NCBI GenBank assembly: GCA_009773755.1
Contig: WSZJ01000005.1
Coordinates: 1 to 64,000 of the forward strand
DNA: 64,000 bases
Origin: Planctomycetota bacterium
GTDB taxonomy: Bacteria; Planctomycetota; MHYJ01; WSZJ01
Direction: 5' to 3'
The position numbers and the translations under genes were made by a program. Below the pieces are notes generated by a model. The model saw only the letters and a list, made by a program, of their open reading frames with translations, was not told the DNA's origin and did not search any database. Positions 42,646 to 53,700 of this stretch are shown piece by piece (within the stretch, counting starts at the first letter, position 1; each line of letters begins with the position of its first letter).

Positions 42646-43089
42646 ATGCGCCGCGCCATCACCAAGCAGAAGCTCCTCGAGCACCTCGACCAGGACCTCG
42701 GCCGCGAACTCCAGGCAATCCTCCTTTACCTCTGGATGCGCTCGATTGCGTTCGGAATCCGCGGCCACGAGCTGCGCGAAATCCTCGAGCCGGAGATCCA
42801 CGCGGAGATCAAGCACGTCGAGTTCCTCGCCGACAAGATCATTGCCCTCGGCGGCGTCCCGTCGTTCAACGTGCCGGCCTGGAAGCGCCCCACCAAGCTG
42901 CGCGAAATGCTCGAGTACGCGCTCCAGATCGAGCGGGACGCCGTAAACGCCTACACCGAGCGCGTCGATGAGGCCTCCGAACTGGGAGAGACGGCGCTTC
43001 AGGTGAAACTGGAAGAGCTGATCACGGACGAGACGGAGCACCTGGAGCTGCTTCAGCGGCTGGTGAAGGGCGTGACGCCGGATATGTAA
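42646..43089 (+). CDS. Ferritin-like diiron protein (bacterioferritin family)
   Basis: A 147-aa four-helix bundle. The diiron ligands are visible: E in RELQAILLYLW, then ExxH-type EPEIHAEIKHVEFL, then ERDAVNAYTERV and DETEHLELL. It resembles ferritin-like proteins of the bacterioferritin/DPS superfamily that lack a heme methionine. Iron storage or peroxide detoxification is likely. It stands alone, divergent from the GAF-PAS gene. Confidence 0.85.
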   Translation: MRRAITKQKLLEHLDQDLGRELQAILLYLWMRSIAFGIRGHELREILEPEIHAEIKHVEFLADKIIALGGVPSFNVPAWKRPTKLREMLEYALQIERDAVNAYTERVDEASELGETALQVKLEELITDETEHLELLQRLVKGVTPDM

Positions 43090-43214
43090 TCCGCGGAGAG
43101 TGAAGGGGAGGTGCGCGGGTCGGACTGCGTCGGCCAGGTCCTGTTACTCGCATGGATTTGGGTAGAAGGGCCGACTCCGCCCGACCCGCACACCTCCCCT
43201 TCACTCTCCGCGGA
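43090..43214. repeat. Long inverted repeat between convergent genes
   Basis: Arms at 43090-43123 and 43181-43214 are complementary over 34 bases with one mismatch, starting at the base next to the ferritin-like stop; partial pairing continues inward. There is no T-run, but a convergent terminator role is possible. Confidence 0.88.
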
Positions 43215-43269
43215 GGAAAACGGCGCTTCTCAGAAACGAGGTGATCCTGCGGAGAGACTCCGCGACCAC

Positions 43270-46200
43270 CTACGGACTGAGGATGCTCGCCGGGGCCGTC
43301 TGATCGGGCCAGCGGAACGCGTTCACGCAGAGCCGGATCCCGAGGGCCCAGGAGGTCCGGGTCGGGACATTGCCGATGCGCAGGCCTGCGCGGCCGCCGG
43401 GGCCGGTGGTGGACCAGGAGCCGCCCCGTATCGACCGCCACTCGCGGTAGGGCGCGGGCGCCGAATTGAGGCACCAGGTCCCGACGCCGCCGGTCATGTC
43501 CCGGACGCCGTACGGGGACTCGTCGGCGGGGAATGACCCGACGGGGAGAGGAGTGAGCTTCCCTTTCAGGGAGGCGTTGCAGTGGGCGTAGGCGGCGTCG
43601 TGCTCGTCGCCGAACGCATAGATTCGGGCGTCCACGCCGCGGATCGCCTTCTCGTACTGCTCCTCATGGGCAAGAGTGTAAAGACGTCCCTCCCGCGCCG
43701 ATCGCCAGGCGCAGTACGCCAGCGCGTCCAGCCAGGATACGCCCAGAATCGGCCAGTTCGGGTCCCACGCAAATCGCGCGTCCTCGCCCTCGTTGGGGAT
43801 GCGGACCCCGGCCGCGTCCTGAATCCAGAAGCGCTTGTCGCCTTCGCGAGGGGAGCGCAAGTGGGCTTCCTCGCTCGGAAGCGACCGGAGAAACTCGAGG
43901 TACTCGGAGCAGGTCACCGGAAACTGGGCGAGGAAAAAATCCTGCCCCGTGGCCGATTCGGCGATGTAGCCGCCCGCGATCTCGCCGCCGAACGTGAAGG
44001 GTCCGCCGGCGACGAAACGGAATCCCGGGGGCATGTCGGCGGCGGCGGGGAGGTGAACATCCTGCTCCCAGCGGCCTCCACGCTCTATTTTCACGGGAAC
44101 AAGAACCTCCGGTCTACCGGGAGGGCGGAGAATGCAGCGGTAGGAGCCGATGGGAAGCCGCACCCCGGCAATGGGCGTCACGCCGATTTCCCGCTCGGGC
44201 CCGGGGAGAATCCGCCTCTCTCTCTCCTCGTAGCGCGCCAGAAAAACCGGGACACCCTTCGCCTCGTGCCGCGGGCAGTCTGCGACGTGGCCGAATCCGG
44301 CGCCTTCGGGAAAGGTCGTGACCCTGGGAACGGCCCGGTCCTTGTCCCGGAGAGGACGGCCGCGCGCCGGGCCGCCCTTTTCCCACGGCATGTCGGCAGG
44401 AACCCCGAATTCCACGCGCCACCCCGGGACCGTCACCGGACGAAGACAAGCGCAATCGTAAATATGCGCCTTGAGCTCCAGCATCCCCGGCGCTTCCAGC
44501 CTCGCCGCGAACTCCCCGCGCCGGTCGTGGTGGAAGAGCGTCTTGCGGGCCAGCAGGAGCGCCTTGCGGTCGCGTGCAGCCTCCGCCTCGAGGCACCGCT
44601 CGAACAGCAGTTCGCAGGTTCCGTCCGCCGCCGCGTCGCACGACGGGTCCGCGACCAGTGCCTGCCCATAGGCCGCAAGCGCCTGCGCTTCCAGCTCAAC
44701 GCGCTCGTCCTCCATCGCGCGAAGCCGGGTTTCCGCCTCCCACAACGGAATCTTTTCCCGCGCGGGCCGCCAGTCCTCGATCTTGTCCGCCAGATCCTCG
44801 AACACCTGCGATTGAGCCTGGATCTCCTTCGCCAGCTCCGCGCGCCGCGTCTGCCATTTCATTCCTTCGGCGAGGCGATCCGCCGCTTCGCGCGCCTTGC
44901 GCTCGCGCTCCTTGACGCCTTCGAGGAAGAGCTGGATTTCGTGGTGGAGTTCGAGGGCGGATGTAAAGCGTGCAGCGGGGCTGAAGGCGAGGGCTTTGAG
45001 GCAGATGGCGTCGAGCTCAGGGGGGATCGGCTCGGGCCCCTGCGACTCGCTTCGCTCGCCCAGGGACTTCGATGCGCGGGCGGATGGCGCGGCGGGGGAG
45101 ATGCCGGTGAGGATGGTCGCGGCGAGGCGCGTCGACGGCGCGGAGAGGCGGCCGGCGCGGACGTTAAGGAGAACGGCTGTTGCGGTATCGCCTTCCCACG
45201 GAGGCTGAAGCGTCAGCATGGCGTAGAGGATCGAGCCCAGCGCAAAGATGTCGCTGCGCTCGTTGACCTCGGCGGTCCGACCCTCGGCCTGCTCCGGCGC
45301 CATGTAGGCCGGCGTGCCGACGACGTCTCCGTCCGACGTGATGGCGCCGCTGCGGACGCCGCTTTTCGGTTTGCGCACCATCCGCTTCGTTTCGCCGCCG
45401 TCCGGCGGACCGCCGATTTCTTTCGCGAGCCCCCAGTCGACGATCAGCGTTTCGCCGAAGTCCCCGATCATGATGTTGGCGGGCTTGAGGTCGCGGTGGA
45501 TCACGCCTTTCGAATGCGCGTACGCCATCCCGAGACAGATGTCCTGGAATACGCCAAGCAGGCGCGCCCGCGTCCATTTCTTCCGCAGCTCCTCGTTCCC
45601 GTCCGCCAGCCCCTGCAGAATCGCCCCGAGATCGCGCCCCCGGATCCGCTTCATGCACAAAAACAGCCTCGCCTTCCCGTCCGCCCCCACCAGGCTGCCG
45701 AAGTCGTGGATCGGCACCACCGCCGGGTGGTCCAGCCGCGCCGTCAGCTTCGCCTCCCTCGCAAACCGCGCCGCCGCCTCGGGCGCCACGTCGTCCAGCA
45801 CCAGCTTCACCGCGACGTCGCGCTCGAGATCCTTGTCCTGTGCTTCCAGCACCACTCCCAGCCCGCCCCGCGCGATCTCCGCGCCGAGCTCATAGCGGCC
45901 TTCGCGTGAAGCGGCTTTCGGCGGCGTCGGCGGAGCCGCTTTGCGGTCGTGCAGGCGGTTCAGCCACTGCTTGATCTCGATCGGCGGGCGAAGGGCGATG
46001 AGCGACTGGCGCACTTCGAGGTCGATCGAAGTCGCCCGCTCCATCGCCGTGTCGCTTCCCGAAGGCGCCTTATGCATCTCGACCGCTTCGAGGAGAAGCG
46101 CGACCTCGTCCGGCCCGATGTGTCCGAGCTCCTGCATCAACTCGCCCATCGGCCGCGCAGGGTCCTCGATCCAGAGGTTCGCGGCCTCCAGGAGCTGGTC

Positions 46201-46278
46201 GCGCGAGATGAGCGCCATCTGGTGCGCGAGGAGGGCAAAGAGCAGGTCGGACTTGCGGTGGCGGGTGCCGGTGGGCAT
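43270..46278 (-). CDS. Ser/Thr kinase-FGE fusion B
   Basis: A 1002-aa protein, the most divergent member of the set. The N-domain opens KSDLLFALLAHQMALIS. The kinase has ARGGLGVVLEA, VAVKLVL, HRDLKPAN, IVDWGLAKEI and GTPAYMAPEQAEG. The C-terminal region has RGGSWSTTGPGGRAG in place of the ATTPERAQS of A. A coiled coil (KEIQAQSQVFEDLADKIED) lies between. The FGE-like domain keeps GVSWLDALAYCAWR and YEKAIRGVDARIYAFG. Gap to kinase C upstream is 31 bases on the same strand. Confidence 0.92.
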   Translation of the reverse strand: MPTGTRHRKSDLLFALLAHQMALISRDQLLEAANLWIEDPARPMGELMQELGHIGPDEVALLLEAVEMHKAPSGSDTAMERATSIDLEVRQSLIALRPPIEIKQWLNRLHDRKAAPPTPPKAASREGRYELGAEIARGGLGVVLEAQDKDLERDVAVKLVLDDVAPEAAARFAREAKLTARLDHPAVVPIHDFGSLVGADGKARLFLCMKRIRGRDLGAILQGLADGNEELRKKWTRARLLGVFQDICLGMAYAHSKGVIHRDLKPANIMIGDFGETLIVDWGLAKEIGGPPDGGETKRMVRKPKSGVRSGAITSDGDVVGTPAYMAPEQAEGRTAEVNERSDIFALGSILYAMLTLQPPWEGDTATAVLLNVRAGRLSAPSTRLAATILTGISPAAPSARASKSLGERSESQGPEPIPPELDAICLKALAFSPAARFTSALELHHEIQLFLEGVKERERKAREAADRLAEGMKWQTRRAELAKEIQAQSQVFEDLADKIEDWRPAREKIPLWEAETRLRAMEDERVELEAQALAAYGQALVADPSCDAAADGTCELLFERCLEAEAARDRKALLLARKTLFHHDRRGEFAARLEAPGMLELKAHIYDCACLRPVTVPGWRVEFGVPADMPWEKGGPARGRPLRDKDRAVPRVTTFPEGAGFGHVADCPRHEAKGVPVFLARYEERERRILPGPEREIGVTPIAGVRLPIGSYRCILRPPGRPEVLVPVKIERGGRWEQDVHLPAAADMPPGFRFVAGGPFTFGGEIAGGYIAESATGQDFFLAQFPVTCSEYLEFLRSLPSEEAHLRSPREGDKRFWIQDAAGVRIPNEGEDARFAWDPNWPILGVSWLDALAYCAWRSAREGRLYTLAHEEQYEKAIRGVDARIYAFGDEHDAAYAHCNASLKGKLTPLPVGSFPADESPYGVRDMTGGVGTWCLNSAPAPYREWRSIRGGSWSTTGPGGRAGLRIGNVPTRTSWALGIRLCVNAFRWPDQTAPASILSP

Positions 46279-46309
46279 CGCGGTTGATTCTATGCTCGGT
46301 TCGCCCTTC

Positions 46310-49300
46310 TCACGAACGGCTCGTCGCCCTGGTGAGACGGCACGGGGCGGCCAGGCGAGCTCCGTGGTACCAATTCACCATCCGGCACGAGTGGCCCCCA
46401 CGGATTGCGGTTCGGGAGTAGATTCCCGTAACAGTCCAGTAGCCCCCGCGGAACGGCCGCCAGTTCGGGTATTCGCGCCCTGGAGAATTCAGGCATGCGT
46501 CCCGGCTGTTCCCGCCGAGGCCGCGAACGCCATAGGGAGATTCGTCGGCGACGAATTCCTGCACCCGCACCGGCCTCGATCCCTCCGGATGCGACCACTG
46601 AACGTTCTGCCATCGCGCGTCTTCGTGATTTCCGAACGGGAAGTACCGACGGTCGGTCCCGCGCGACGCCTTCTCCCAGGCTTCTTCGTGGGGAGGCGTC
46701 TTGAGCCAGGCCACCTTTCCCCGCCTCCATGCGCAGAACGCCATCGCGTCTTCCCAGGACACGCCGAGCACCGGCCAGTCTTCCTCCCAGTCCACGGAGC
46801 ACCTCTGGGGAAGTTTCACTGTTGCCTTCTGCTCCGTCGTCGCAGTCGCGAGCCAGCCGGACGTCGGCACAACGTACGGCGGGCCGGGCCAGCAGAATTC
46901 CGCGTCCTCGACCCGCCGCGGCGCTCGCTTCGCCGCTTGCCCCGGATCAGACTTGAAAACGTCGTTCAGGAACTCGCAGTACTCCCTGCATGTCACCGGG
47001 TGCCGTGCGATGAAGACGTCGTCCAGGACCTTCGTTTCGGCGGGAAACGTATGCGGGTCGCCGCCATCCCCCTGGTATCCGAACGGTCCCGAGGGGATCA
47101 CGATGAAGCCGGGTGGAACCTCCTCTGGAAAAAAGAGCGTCACATCCTGCTCCCATACGCTGCAGCGAGGGATTGTCACGGGAACTCGAAGCGGCGCGCG
47201 GCCCTGGTGGGAAACGAGCAGAAGGTAGGAGCCCATGGGCAAAGCGCGCTCTTTAATGGGAGTCCGGCCGAGCCAGACCCCGGCACCCTGCGGGCGATAC
47301 GGGGAGCCTGGCTCGAATACGGCGTCTATCAGCTCCCTTGGAGCCGCTCGAGCGGAGGGCAGGTCGGGGGTCACCGGGAACAACCGCCGCTCGATCTGCT
47401 CGTAGCGGAACAGCCACACGTCCGCGCCTTCGACGGACAGCGGCTCGCAGTCGGGACCGTGCACCTTGAGCCTCACCGGCCCGTTCGACTCCAGATCTGG
47501 AAGTCCCTCCGCCCCCGCGATTCCGCTGAGCTCACGCCCCGAGAACGGGTGGTGCCCCATCCAGTTCAATTCAGCGGGCTCGACCATCTTTCCGTCCAGA
47601 AGACATCGGCACGGGTACGCACGCGTCCGCACGGTCAGTCTGCCGTCACCCTTCAGCAGGGCGTCCAACGGTCCGTCGTTGTATCGCTCTACGATCGCAC
47701 GGTTGACCCGCTGCTCCTTTTCGTCGTCCGCTTCCTCCGCGTCAAGGTACCGCTTCCAATACAACTCGGCCCGCATCCTCCGCGCCTCTGCATGTCCGGA
47801 CTCGTGCGTCAGCGCGCTCGACAACGCCGCGTCCGCTTCGCTGAATGAATCTACCGCCGCGCGCTCCAGATTTCTGGCCTGGTCCTCGGCCGCCCACAAG
47901 GCGCTCTTTTCGAGGTGCGGCTTCACGTCACCCCACAAATCCCTCATGGCAACTGTCGCGGCCTTGGCTTCCTTCTCCAACCGCCCCTGCCGCTCCATGG
48001 CCTCTTTCGCCCTCGAAACCGCCGCTTCGGCACGACGGTGGTTTCGCTCGCGTTCCTTGACGCCTTCGAGGAAGAGCTGGATTTCCGCATGCAGTTCCTG
48101 CGCCGACCGGTACCGGTCCTCTCGGCGAAACGCCAACGCTTTCAGGCAGATTGCATCCAGTTCCGGCGGAATCGGAGCGACGGAAACCTCAGTCGAAGGC
48201 GCTCTCAGGACCGTGCGCTCCGGGTCGGCAGGCCAGGACCTCACGCGGCCGGACGGCGGGGTGATCCTGCCGGTTCGCACCTTGCTGATGATCTCAGCGG
48301 CGGTCTTTCCCTCAAATGGGGTCTTGAGCGTCAGAATCTCGTACAGGATTGCCCCCAGGGAGTAGATGTCGCTTCGCGCGTCCATCTCGTTGAGCTTCCC
48401 CTCGGCTTGCTCTGGCGGCATGTACGCCGGCGTCCCTACGACCTCGCCATCAAGGGTAAGCTCCGTCCCTGCCGCCACGGTTGAGCGTCTTCCTGTCTCC
48501 GCGAGCCCGATCACTTTCGCAAGCCCCCAGTCCACAATCAGTACTTCTCCGTAGTCGCCGATCATCACGTTTGCCGGTTTCAGGTCGCGGTGAATGACTC
48601 CCCGGAAGTGCGCGTAGGCGACGCCGTGGCAAATGTCCTGAAAGATCTGCAGAAGTCTCGGCCGGGACCACGATTCATTGCTCTCACACTTCGCGACACC
48701 CTCCAGCACCTTCCCGAGGTCGCGCCCACTTACCCGCTTCATCGCCAGAAAGAGCTTCTTCCCGGGCAGCGCGCCAAAGTCGTGAACCGGGACGATATTG
48801 GGGTGCTCCAGCCGTCCCGCCAGCTTCGCCTCGCGAACAAATCGGTCCGCGACCTCCGCTGAAGTGCCTTCCATCGCGAGCTTGATGGCGATTTCACGCT
48901 CGAGGCTGGAGTCGAATGCCGCGACGACCCTCCCCAGACCTCCTCGTCCAAGCTCCGCGCCAAGCCGGTAGCGCCCCTCGGCGGAAGGTGGAGCGGCGAC
49001 GAGTCGGACGGAGGCTGCGCCGCGTGCCTGCACCCATGCGAGAGATTGCCTCAAATCGGGTGGAACATTCAGGGCCAGAAGCGACCTGCGCAAGTCCTGG
49101 TCGATCGTCGCGGCCGCCAGAGATCGCCCGGGATCGCCACCGTGGAGGTCCAGCTGCGCTTCTACCATCGCCGCGACGCCGGCTTGCTGCTTTGGCTTCA
49201 GGTAGCCGCGCGCCAGGAAGAGTTTTTCAAGATCGGCCTTCGGATCGTTCATCCAGACGGCGGCACATTCGAGAAGTTGCTCTTTTGAAATGAAGTTCAT

Positions 49301-49345
49301 TTGAAGCGACAGCAGGCCGAACAGCAGGTCGGATTCGCGGGACAA
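46310..49345 (-). CDS. Ser/Thr kinase-FGE fusion C, TTG start
   Basis: A 1011-aa protein. There is no ATG at the homologous start; TTG 49345 follows a GGGAGAG site and opens LSRESDLLFGLLSLQMNF exactly as in the ATG-started paralogues, so TTG is chosen. The kinase has GRGGLGRVVAA, HRDLKPAN, IVDWGLAKVIG and GTPAYMPPEQAEG. The FGE-like C-terminus shares RGLGGN and DACLN with kinase D, its closest relative here, but ends RGGYWTV. The upstream reading frame continues but is antisense translation of the neighbouring lyase gene. Confidence 0.9.
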   Translation of the reverse strand: MSRESDLLFGLLSLQMNFISKEQLLECAAVWMNDPKADLEKLFLARGYLKPKQQAGVAAMVEAQLDLHGGDPGRSLAAATIDQDLRRSLLALNVPPDLRQSLAWVQARGAASVRLVAAPPSAEGRYRLGAELGRGGLGRVVAAFDSSLEREIAIKLAMEGTSAEVADRFVREAKLAGRLEHPNIVPVHDFGALPGKKLFLAMKRVSGRDLGKVLEGVAKCESNESWSRPRLLQIFQDICHGVAYAHFRGVIHRDLKPANVMIGDYGEVLIVDWGLAKVIGLAETGRRSTVAAGTELTLDGEVVGTPAYMPPEQAEGKLNEMDARSDIYSLGAILYEILTLKTPFEGKTAAEIISKVRTGRITPPSGRVRSWPADPERTVLRAPSTEVSVAPIPPELDAICLKALAFRREDRYRSAQELHAEIQLFLEGVKERERNHRRAEAAVSRAKEAMERQGRLEKEAKAATVAMRDLWGDVKPHLEKSALWAAEDQARNLERAAVDSFSEADAALSSALTHESGHAEARRMRAELYWKRYLDAEEADDEKEQRVNRAIVERYNDGPLDALLKGDGRLTVRTRAYPCRCLLDGKMVEPAELNWMGHHPFSGRELSGIAGAEGLPDLESNGPVRLKVHGPDCEPLSVEGADVWLFRYEQIERRLFPVTPDLPSARAAPRELIDAVFEPGSPYRPQGAGVWLGRTPIKERALPMGSYLLLVSHQGRAPLRVPVTIPRCSVWEQDVTLFFPEEVPPGFIVIPSGPFGYQGDGGDPHTFPAETKVLDDVFIARHPVTCREYCEFLNDVFKSDPGQAAKRAPRRVEDAEFCWPGPPYVVPTSGWLATATTEQKATVKLPQRCSVDWEEDWPVLGVSWEDAMAFCAWRRGKVAWLKTPPHEEAWEKASRGTDRRYFPFGNHEDARWQNVQWSHPEGSRPVRVQEFVADESPYGVRGLGGNSRDACLNSPGREYPNWRPFRGGYWTVTGIYSRTAIRGGHSCRMVNWYHGARLAAPCRLTRATSRS

Positions 49346-49377
49346 ACGAAACTCTCCCTCTGCGCGCGTGGGCGCCC

Positions 49378-50394
49378 TCAGAATCCCGTCGAGTGCTTCG
49401 GAACCCGCCCGCTCTTTACGCTCTCGCTGCGCAGCTTGCGGCCGACGATGCGCTCGACCATCCTGCCGGTGGCGAGGATGCGGTCGACGTCGAGGCCGTG
49501 CTCGATCCCCATTTCGTCGAGCATGACGACGAGATCCTCGGTGGAGATGAGGCCGACGTTGTTGGGGTCCTGGTAGTAGTACTTGCCGGTGCCGCCGATC
49601 GGGGAGCCTTCGAAGAAATTCGCGGGTTGGCCGCCGATGCCGCCGAGCGTGCTTTCGTAGCGCGTGATGCCGGCCTGGAGGGCGGCGACGACGTTGGCGA
49701 GCCCCCAGCCGCGCGTGACGTGGAAATGCGCGACATGTTTCTTCGGGTCGGGCATTTCTTCGAGCACCATCGCGAAGTAGTCGTGCACCTTGTTCGGCGG
49801 CGCCGAGCCGTCGTGGTCCGCGTGCTCGACGTCGTCGGCGCCGATCTCGAACCACCGCCGCGTGAATGTCACCGCGTCTTCGAGTTTCGTGGGCCCCTCG
49901 ATCGGGCACCCCCAGATCGTGCTCACCGTGCCGTTCACCTTCACCCCGGCCGCGTGCGCCTTCTTGATCACGCGCTCCGCTTCCGCCCAGTAGTCCTTGT
50001 GGTCCAGTCCCGAGTTCTTCTTCATGTGCGACGGCGACGTCGACACCATCATGAGAATGCGCTCGGGACCGTACCCCTTGAGCTTCGCCTCGATCGCCCG
50101 CTCGGCCGACTTCTCGCGGATCGTCACCGCCGTCAGCTCGACGTGGGACATTTTCTGCGCGAGACGCTTGCTCTCGCGGATCCCCTTCAAGACCTCGTCA
50201 GAATCCACAAACTGGGGCATCGACTTCGGGTTGCCGTAGTTCGTCGCCTCGATACGCGTGTACCCGGCGAGAATCAGCTCTTCGACGACCCAGATCTTGG
50301 CGTTCGTCGGGATCCACTTCTCTTCGTGCTGAAACCCGTCCCGCACGGTGATGTCGGCGAGCTCAACCTTCTTCGGAACCTTCTTCCAGCTCAC
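49378..50394 (-). CDS. HMG-CoA lyase-like DRE-TIM metallolyase
   Basis: A 338-aa TIM barrel. Metal-ligand motifs are visible: ADITVRDGFQHEEKW (RDG with the metal aspartate), the strand ILMMVSTSPSHMKKN, and the HxH motif AHFHVTRGWGLANVVAALQ, followed by YESTLGGIGGQP. HMG-CoA lyase and related pyruvate-carboxyltransferase-fold enzymes use this metal site to cleave or condense acyl groups. The usual catalytic Cys loop near the C-terminus was not clearly identified. GTG 50394 overlaps the upstream small gene by GTGA. Its place inside the kinase array is unexplained. Confidence 0.82.
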   Translation of the reverse strand: MSWKKVPKKVELADITVRDGFQHEEKWIPTNAKIWVVEELILAGYTRIEATNYGNPKSMPQFVDSDEVLKGIRESKRLAQKMSHVELTAVTIREKSAERAIEAKLKGYGPERILMMVSTSPSHMKKNSGLDHKDYWAEAERVIKKAHAAGVKVNGTVSTIWGCPIEGPTKLEDAVTFTRRWFEIGADDVEHADHDGSAPPNKVHDYFAMVLEEMPDPKKHVAHFHVTRGWGLANVVAALQAGITRYESTLGGIGGQPANFFEGSPIGGTGKYYYQDPNNVGLISTEDLVVMLDEMGIEHGLDVDRILATGRMVERIVGRKLRSESVKSGRVPKHSTGF

Positions 50395-50642
50395 TCGACG
50401 AGTTCCTCGCCCATCAGCCGCTCGCGGGCGGCCTCAACGGTGAAGGCGTGCGTCTGGAACGCGGCCGACACGCTGTCCAGCGACCCCTGCGACAGAAACT
50501 CGGTCCCGAGCGGGTGGTTCTTCGCGCGGTCGATCAGCGCGTCCACAACCCGCGGATCCGTATGGCCGGCGCCGTGATGCGCCCCGTGACTCTTCGCCTT
50601 CGCCCGACCCGATCGCTTGCCGGCAACGCGGGACTCGCTCAT
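50391..50642 (-). CDS. Small protein of unknown function, coupled to the lyase
   Basis: An 83-aa protein with a basic N-terminus rich in Lys, Arg and His (RVAGKRSGRAKAKSHGAHHG) and a helical C-terminal half (VDALIDRAKNHPLGTEFLS). An AGGGAG site precedes ATG 50642. The stop overlaps the lyase start (GTGA), so translation is coupled and it may be a subunit or regulator of that enzyme. No family is recognised. Confidence 0.65.
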   Translation of the reverse strand: MSESRVAGKRSGRAKAKSHGAHHGAGHTDPRVVDALIDRAKNHPLGTEFLSQGSLDSVSAAFQTHAFTVEAARERLMGEELVE

Positions 50643-50726
50643 TCGGGAACTCCCTCTGGGAAGCGGGAAAAGACGCTCGGCCCGGGATCGCGAACCGGGA
50701 ATCCTAGTCTGGAGCGGGGGGCGGTG

Positions 50727-53700
50727 TCAATCGACGCGTCGAGCGAGGCGGACGGCGCAGGCCACTCGAATCCCGTTGGTGTGGTACACGTCGCGCGCTG
50801 TGTTGCCCGTTCGCCCCGCGGCCCTTGAATGGACGCCGGCATGATTCCAGTTGCCGCCGCGACAGAGCCGCCAGCCGGGATTCTCCGGCCCCGGGTCGTT
50901 CAGACAGGCGTCCTTGCTGTTGCCGCCCAGCCCGCGGACGCCGTACGGCGAGTCGTCTGATTCGAACTCTTCTACCCGCACGGGACGCGCTCCGCCGTGA
51001 TTCGAGCGGCTCCCGTTCGACCAGCGGTCGTCCCAGTGGCGCCCCCACGGAAAGAACCGCCGGTCCGTCCCGCGGGCCGATTTCTCCCACTCCACCTCGT
51101 GCGGCAGCATCGTGAACGTCGCGTCCTTCGCGCGTCTCCACGCGGCGTAGGCCATCCCGTCCTCCCAGGAGATCCCGAACACCGGCCAGTCCGCTTCCCA
51201 ATCCACGGAGCACGTCATGAGCCGTCGCGCCTTCGCTTTTGGTTCGACGGGTGCGGTCGCCAGCCAGGCCGTCGTGGGAACGGCGTACGGCGGCCCCGGC
51301 CAGTAGAATCCGGCCTCCTCCGCTTGTCGGGGAACGCGGCGTGCCGCCTGCTCCGGGTTGGAATTCGCGAGCCCGTTCAGAAACTCGCAGTACTCCCGGC
51401 AGGTCACCGGATGCCGCGCGATGAACACGTCGTCCACAACCTTCGATTCCGCCGGGCCTGAGTATGGATTCTCAGGATCGCCCTGGTAGCCGAAGGGCCC
51501 CGCGGACATGACCACGAATCCCGCCGGAATTTCCTCGGGCCGAAACAACGTCATTTCCTGCTCCCAGTGGCCGCACCGCGGCACGGTCACCGGCACCCGG
51601 AGCGGCGCGCGCCCCTCGAGCGCAACGAGCAACAGGTACGAACCCATCGGCAAGGAGCGCTTCTCGAGCGGCGTCCGGCCCAGCCAGACCCCCGGCCCTT
51701 GCGGTCGATACGGCGAGGCCGGATCGAAGATCCCGTCGACCGCTTCGACTCGGGCGCCATCGGCGCCCTCGCTCACGGCAGAGCCGCGCAAATCGGGTGT
51801 CACGGGGATCAGCCGCCGGCCGATCTCCTCGTACCGGAACAGCCACACGTCCGCGCCTCCGATCGCCGCCGGCTCGCAACTCGAGGCGTGAACTTTAAGC
51901 CGCAACGGCTCCTTTGGCTCCAGCTCCGGCAACCCCTCGGCGCCCTTATGACCATCCAGGGGCCTGCCCGAAAACGGGTGATATCCCTGCCACGCGAGCT
52001 CCTCCGGCTTCAACATCCGCCCATCCAGCAGGCACCGGCACGCATAGGCCCGCGTCCGCACCGTCAACGTCCCGTCACCTCTCAACAGCGCGTCCAGTGG
52101 CCCGTCGTTGTACTGCTCCACCACAGCGCGGTTCAGCTGCTGCTCCTTCTCGTCCCCCGCCGCCTCCGCATCCATAGTCCGCTTCCAGTACAACTCCGCC
52201 CTCAGCCTCCGCGCCTCGCGGTGCCCGCTCTCATGCGTCAGCGCCGAGGACAACGCCGCGTCCGCCTCGCTGAACGCGTTCACAGCGTCGCGAGCGAGCT
52301 GCTTCGCCCTGTCCTCCGCCGCCCACAGAGCCGAAGTGTCGGCCAGCAGCTCCAGGCCCTTTGCCGCCTGCTTCGCCGCTTCCTCCGCGACCTTCGCCTC
52401 CTCCAGCAGCCGCGCCTGAAGCGCCACCGCCTCCTTCGCCCTCGCCACCGCTTCTTCCGCAAGGCGATGGTTCCGCCGGCGCTCTTTCACGCCGTCGAGG
52501 AAGAGCTGCATTTCCTGTTGCAGCTCCTTCACGCTCTGGAAGCGGTCTTCGCGCCGGAACGCCAGGGCCTTGAGACAGATTGCGTCCAACTCCGGCGGAA
52601 GCGGCGGGGGTGCGTCGGAGGAGGACGGCAAGCTCCTGAGCGTGCGCACGGTGTCGTCCTTCGGCCGATGGACGGAGGCATTGTGGGAAGGAGGAGCGAT
52701 TCTCCCGGTTCGCACCTGGCTGATGATGTCGCCGGCCGTCAGCCCGTCGAACGGCGGCTTGAGAGTCAGGATTTCGTAGAGAATGGCCCCGAGGGAGTAG
52801 ATGTCGCTCCTCTGATCCATTTCCTGAAGCCGCCCTTCCGCCTGCTCGGGCGGCATGTAGGCCGGCGTGCCGACCACCTCGCCTTCGAGCGTCAGCTGCG
52901 CGTGCGCCGCCGGCTCGCTGCTCGAGTGGGCGCTTCGGCGGTCGCCCTCGTGCTCGTTGAGCACCCGGGCGAGCCCCCAGTCCACGATGTGCACTTCGCC
53001 GTAGTCCCCCAGCATGACGTTCGCCGGCTTCAGGTCCCGATGTATGACACCCAGGTCGTGCGCGAACGCCATCCCATTGCAGATGTCCTGGAAAACCTGC
53101 AACAGGCGCGTCCTCGACCACCGCTCCCGCGCCTCCGCGTCCCCGCTTCCGATCGACGCCAGCACTTTGCCCAGGTCCCGGCCACGCACGCGCTTCATGG
53201 CGAGGAAGAGTTGCTTCTTTTCATTTCCTAGAGTTCCAAAATCGAAAACCGGCACGATGTTCGGATGATCCAGCCGGCCCGCCAGCTTCGCCTCTCGCAC
53301 AAACCGGTCCGCCACTTCCGCCGAAGCGCCGTCCAGCGCCAGCTTCACGGCGATCTGGCGTTCGAGGCTTCCGTCGAAGGCCTCGACGACCTGGCCGAGT
53401 CCGCCCCTGCCCAGCTCGGCGCCCAGCCGGTAGCGTCCCTCTGCGGCGGGAGTGACTTCGGCGGCCCTGACCTCGCCTTTCCCGCGCGCCTGCACCCAGG
53501 CGAGGGACTGTCGCAAGTCCGGCGGGACATTCAGCGCCAGGAGCGACTCCCGGAGATCGCGGTCCATTTTCAGCGCCGAGAGAGACCTGGCCGGATCGCC
53601 CGCGTGGGCGTCCAAATGCGCTTCCACCATCGCCGCGACTGCTGCGTGCTGCTTCGGCGTCAGGTGCCCTCGATCCAGGAAGAGCTTCCCCATGTCCAGC

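Noticed and set aside
43090-43214. Group II intron or transposon end
   Set aside because: The long inverted repeat has no domain V-like structure, no reverse transcriptase or transposase nearby and no target duplication.
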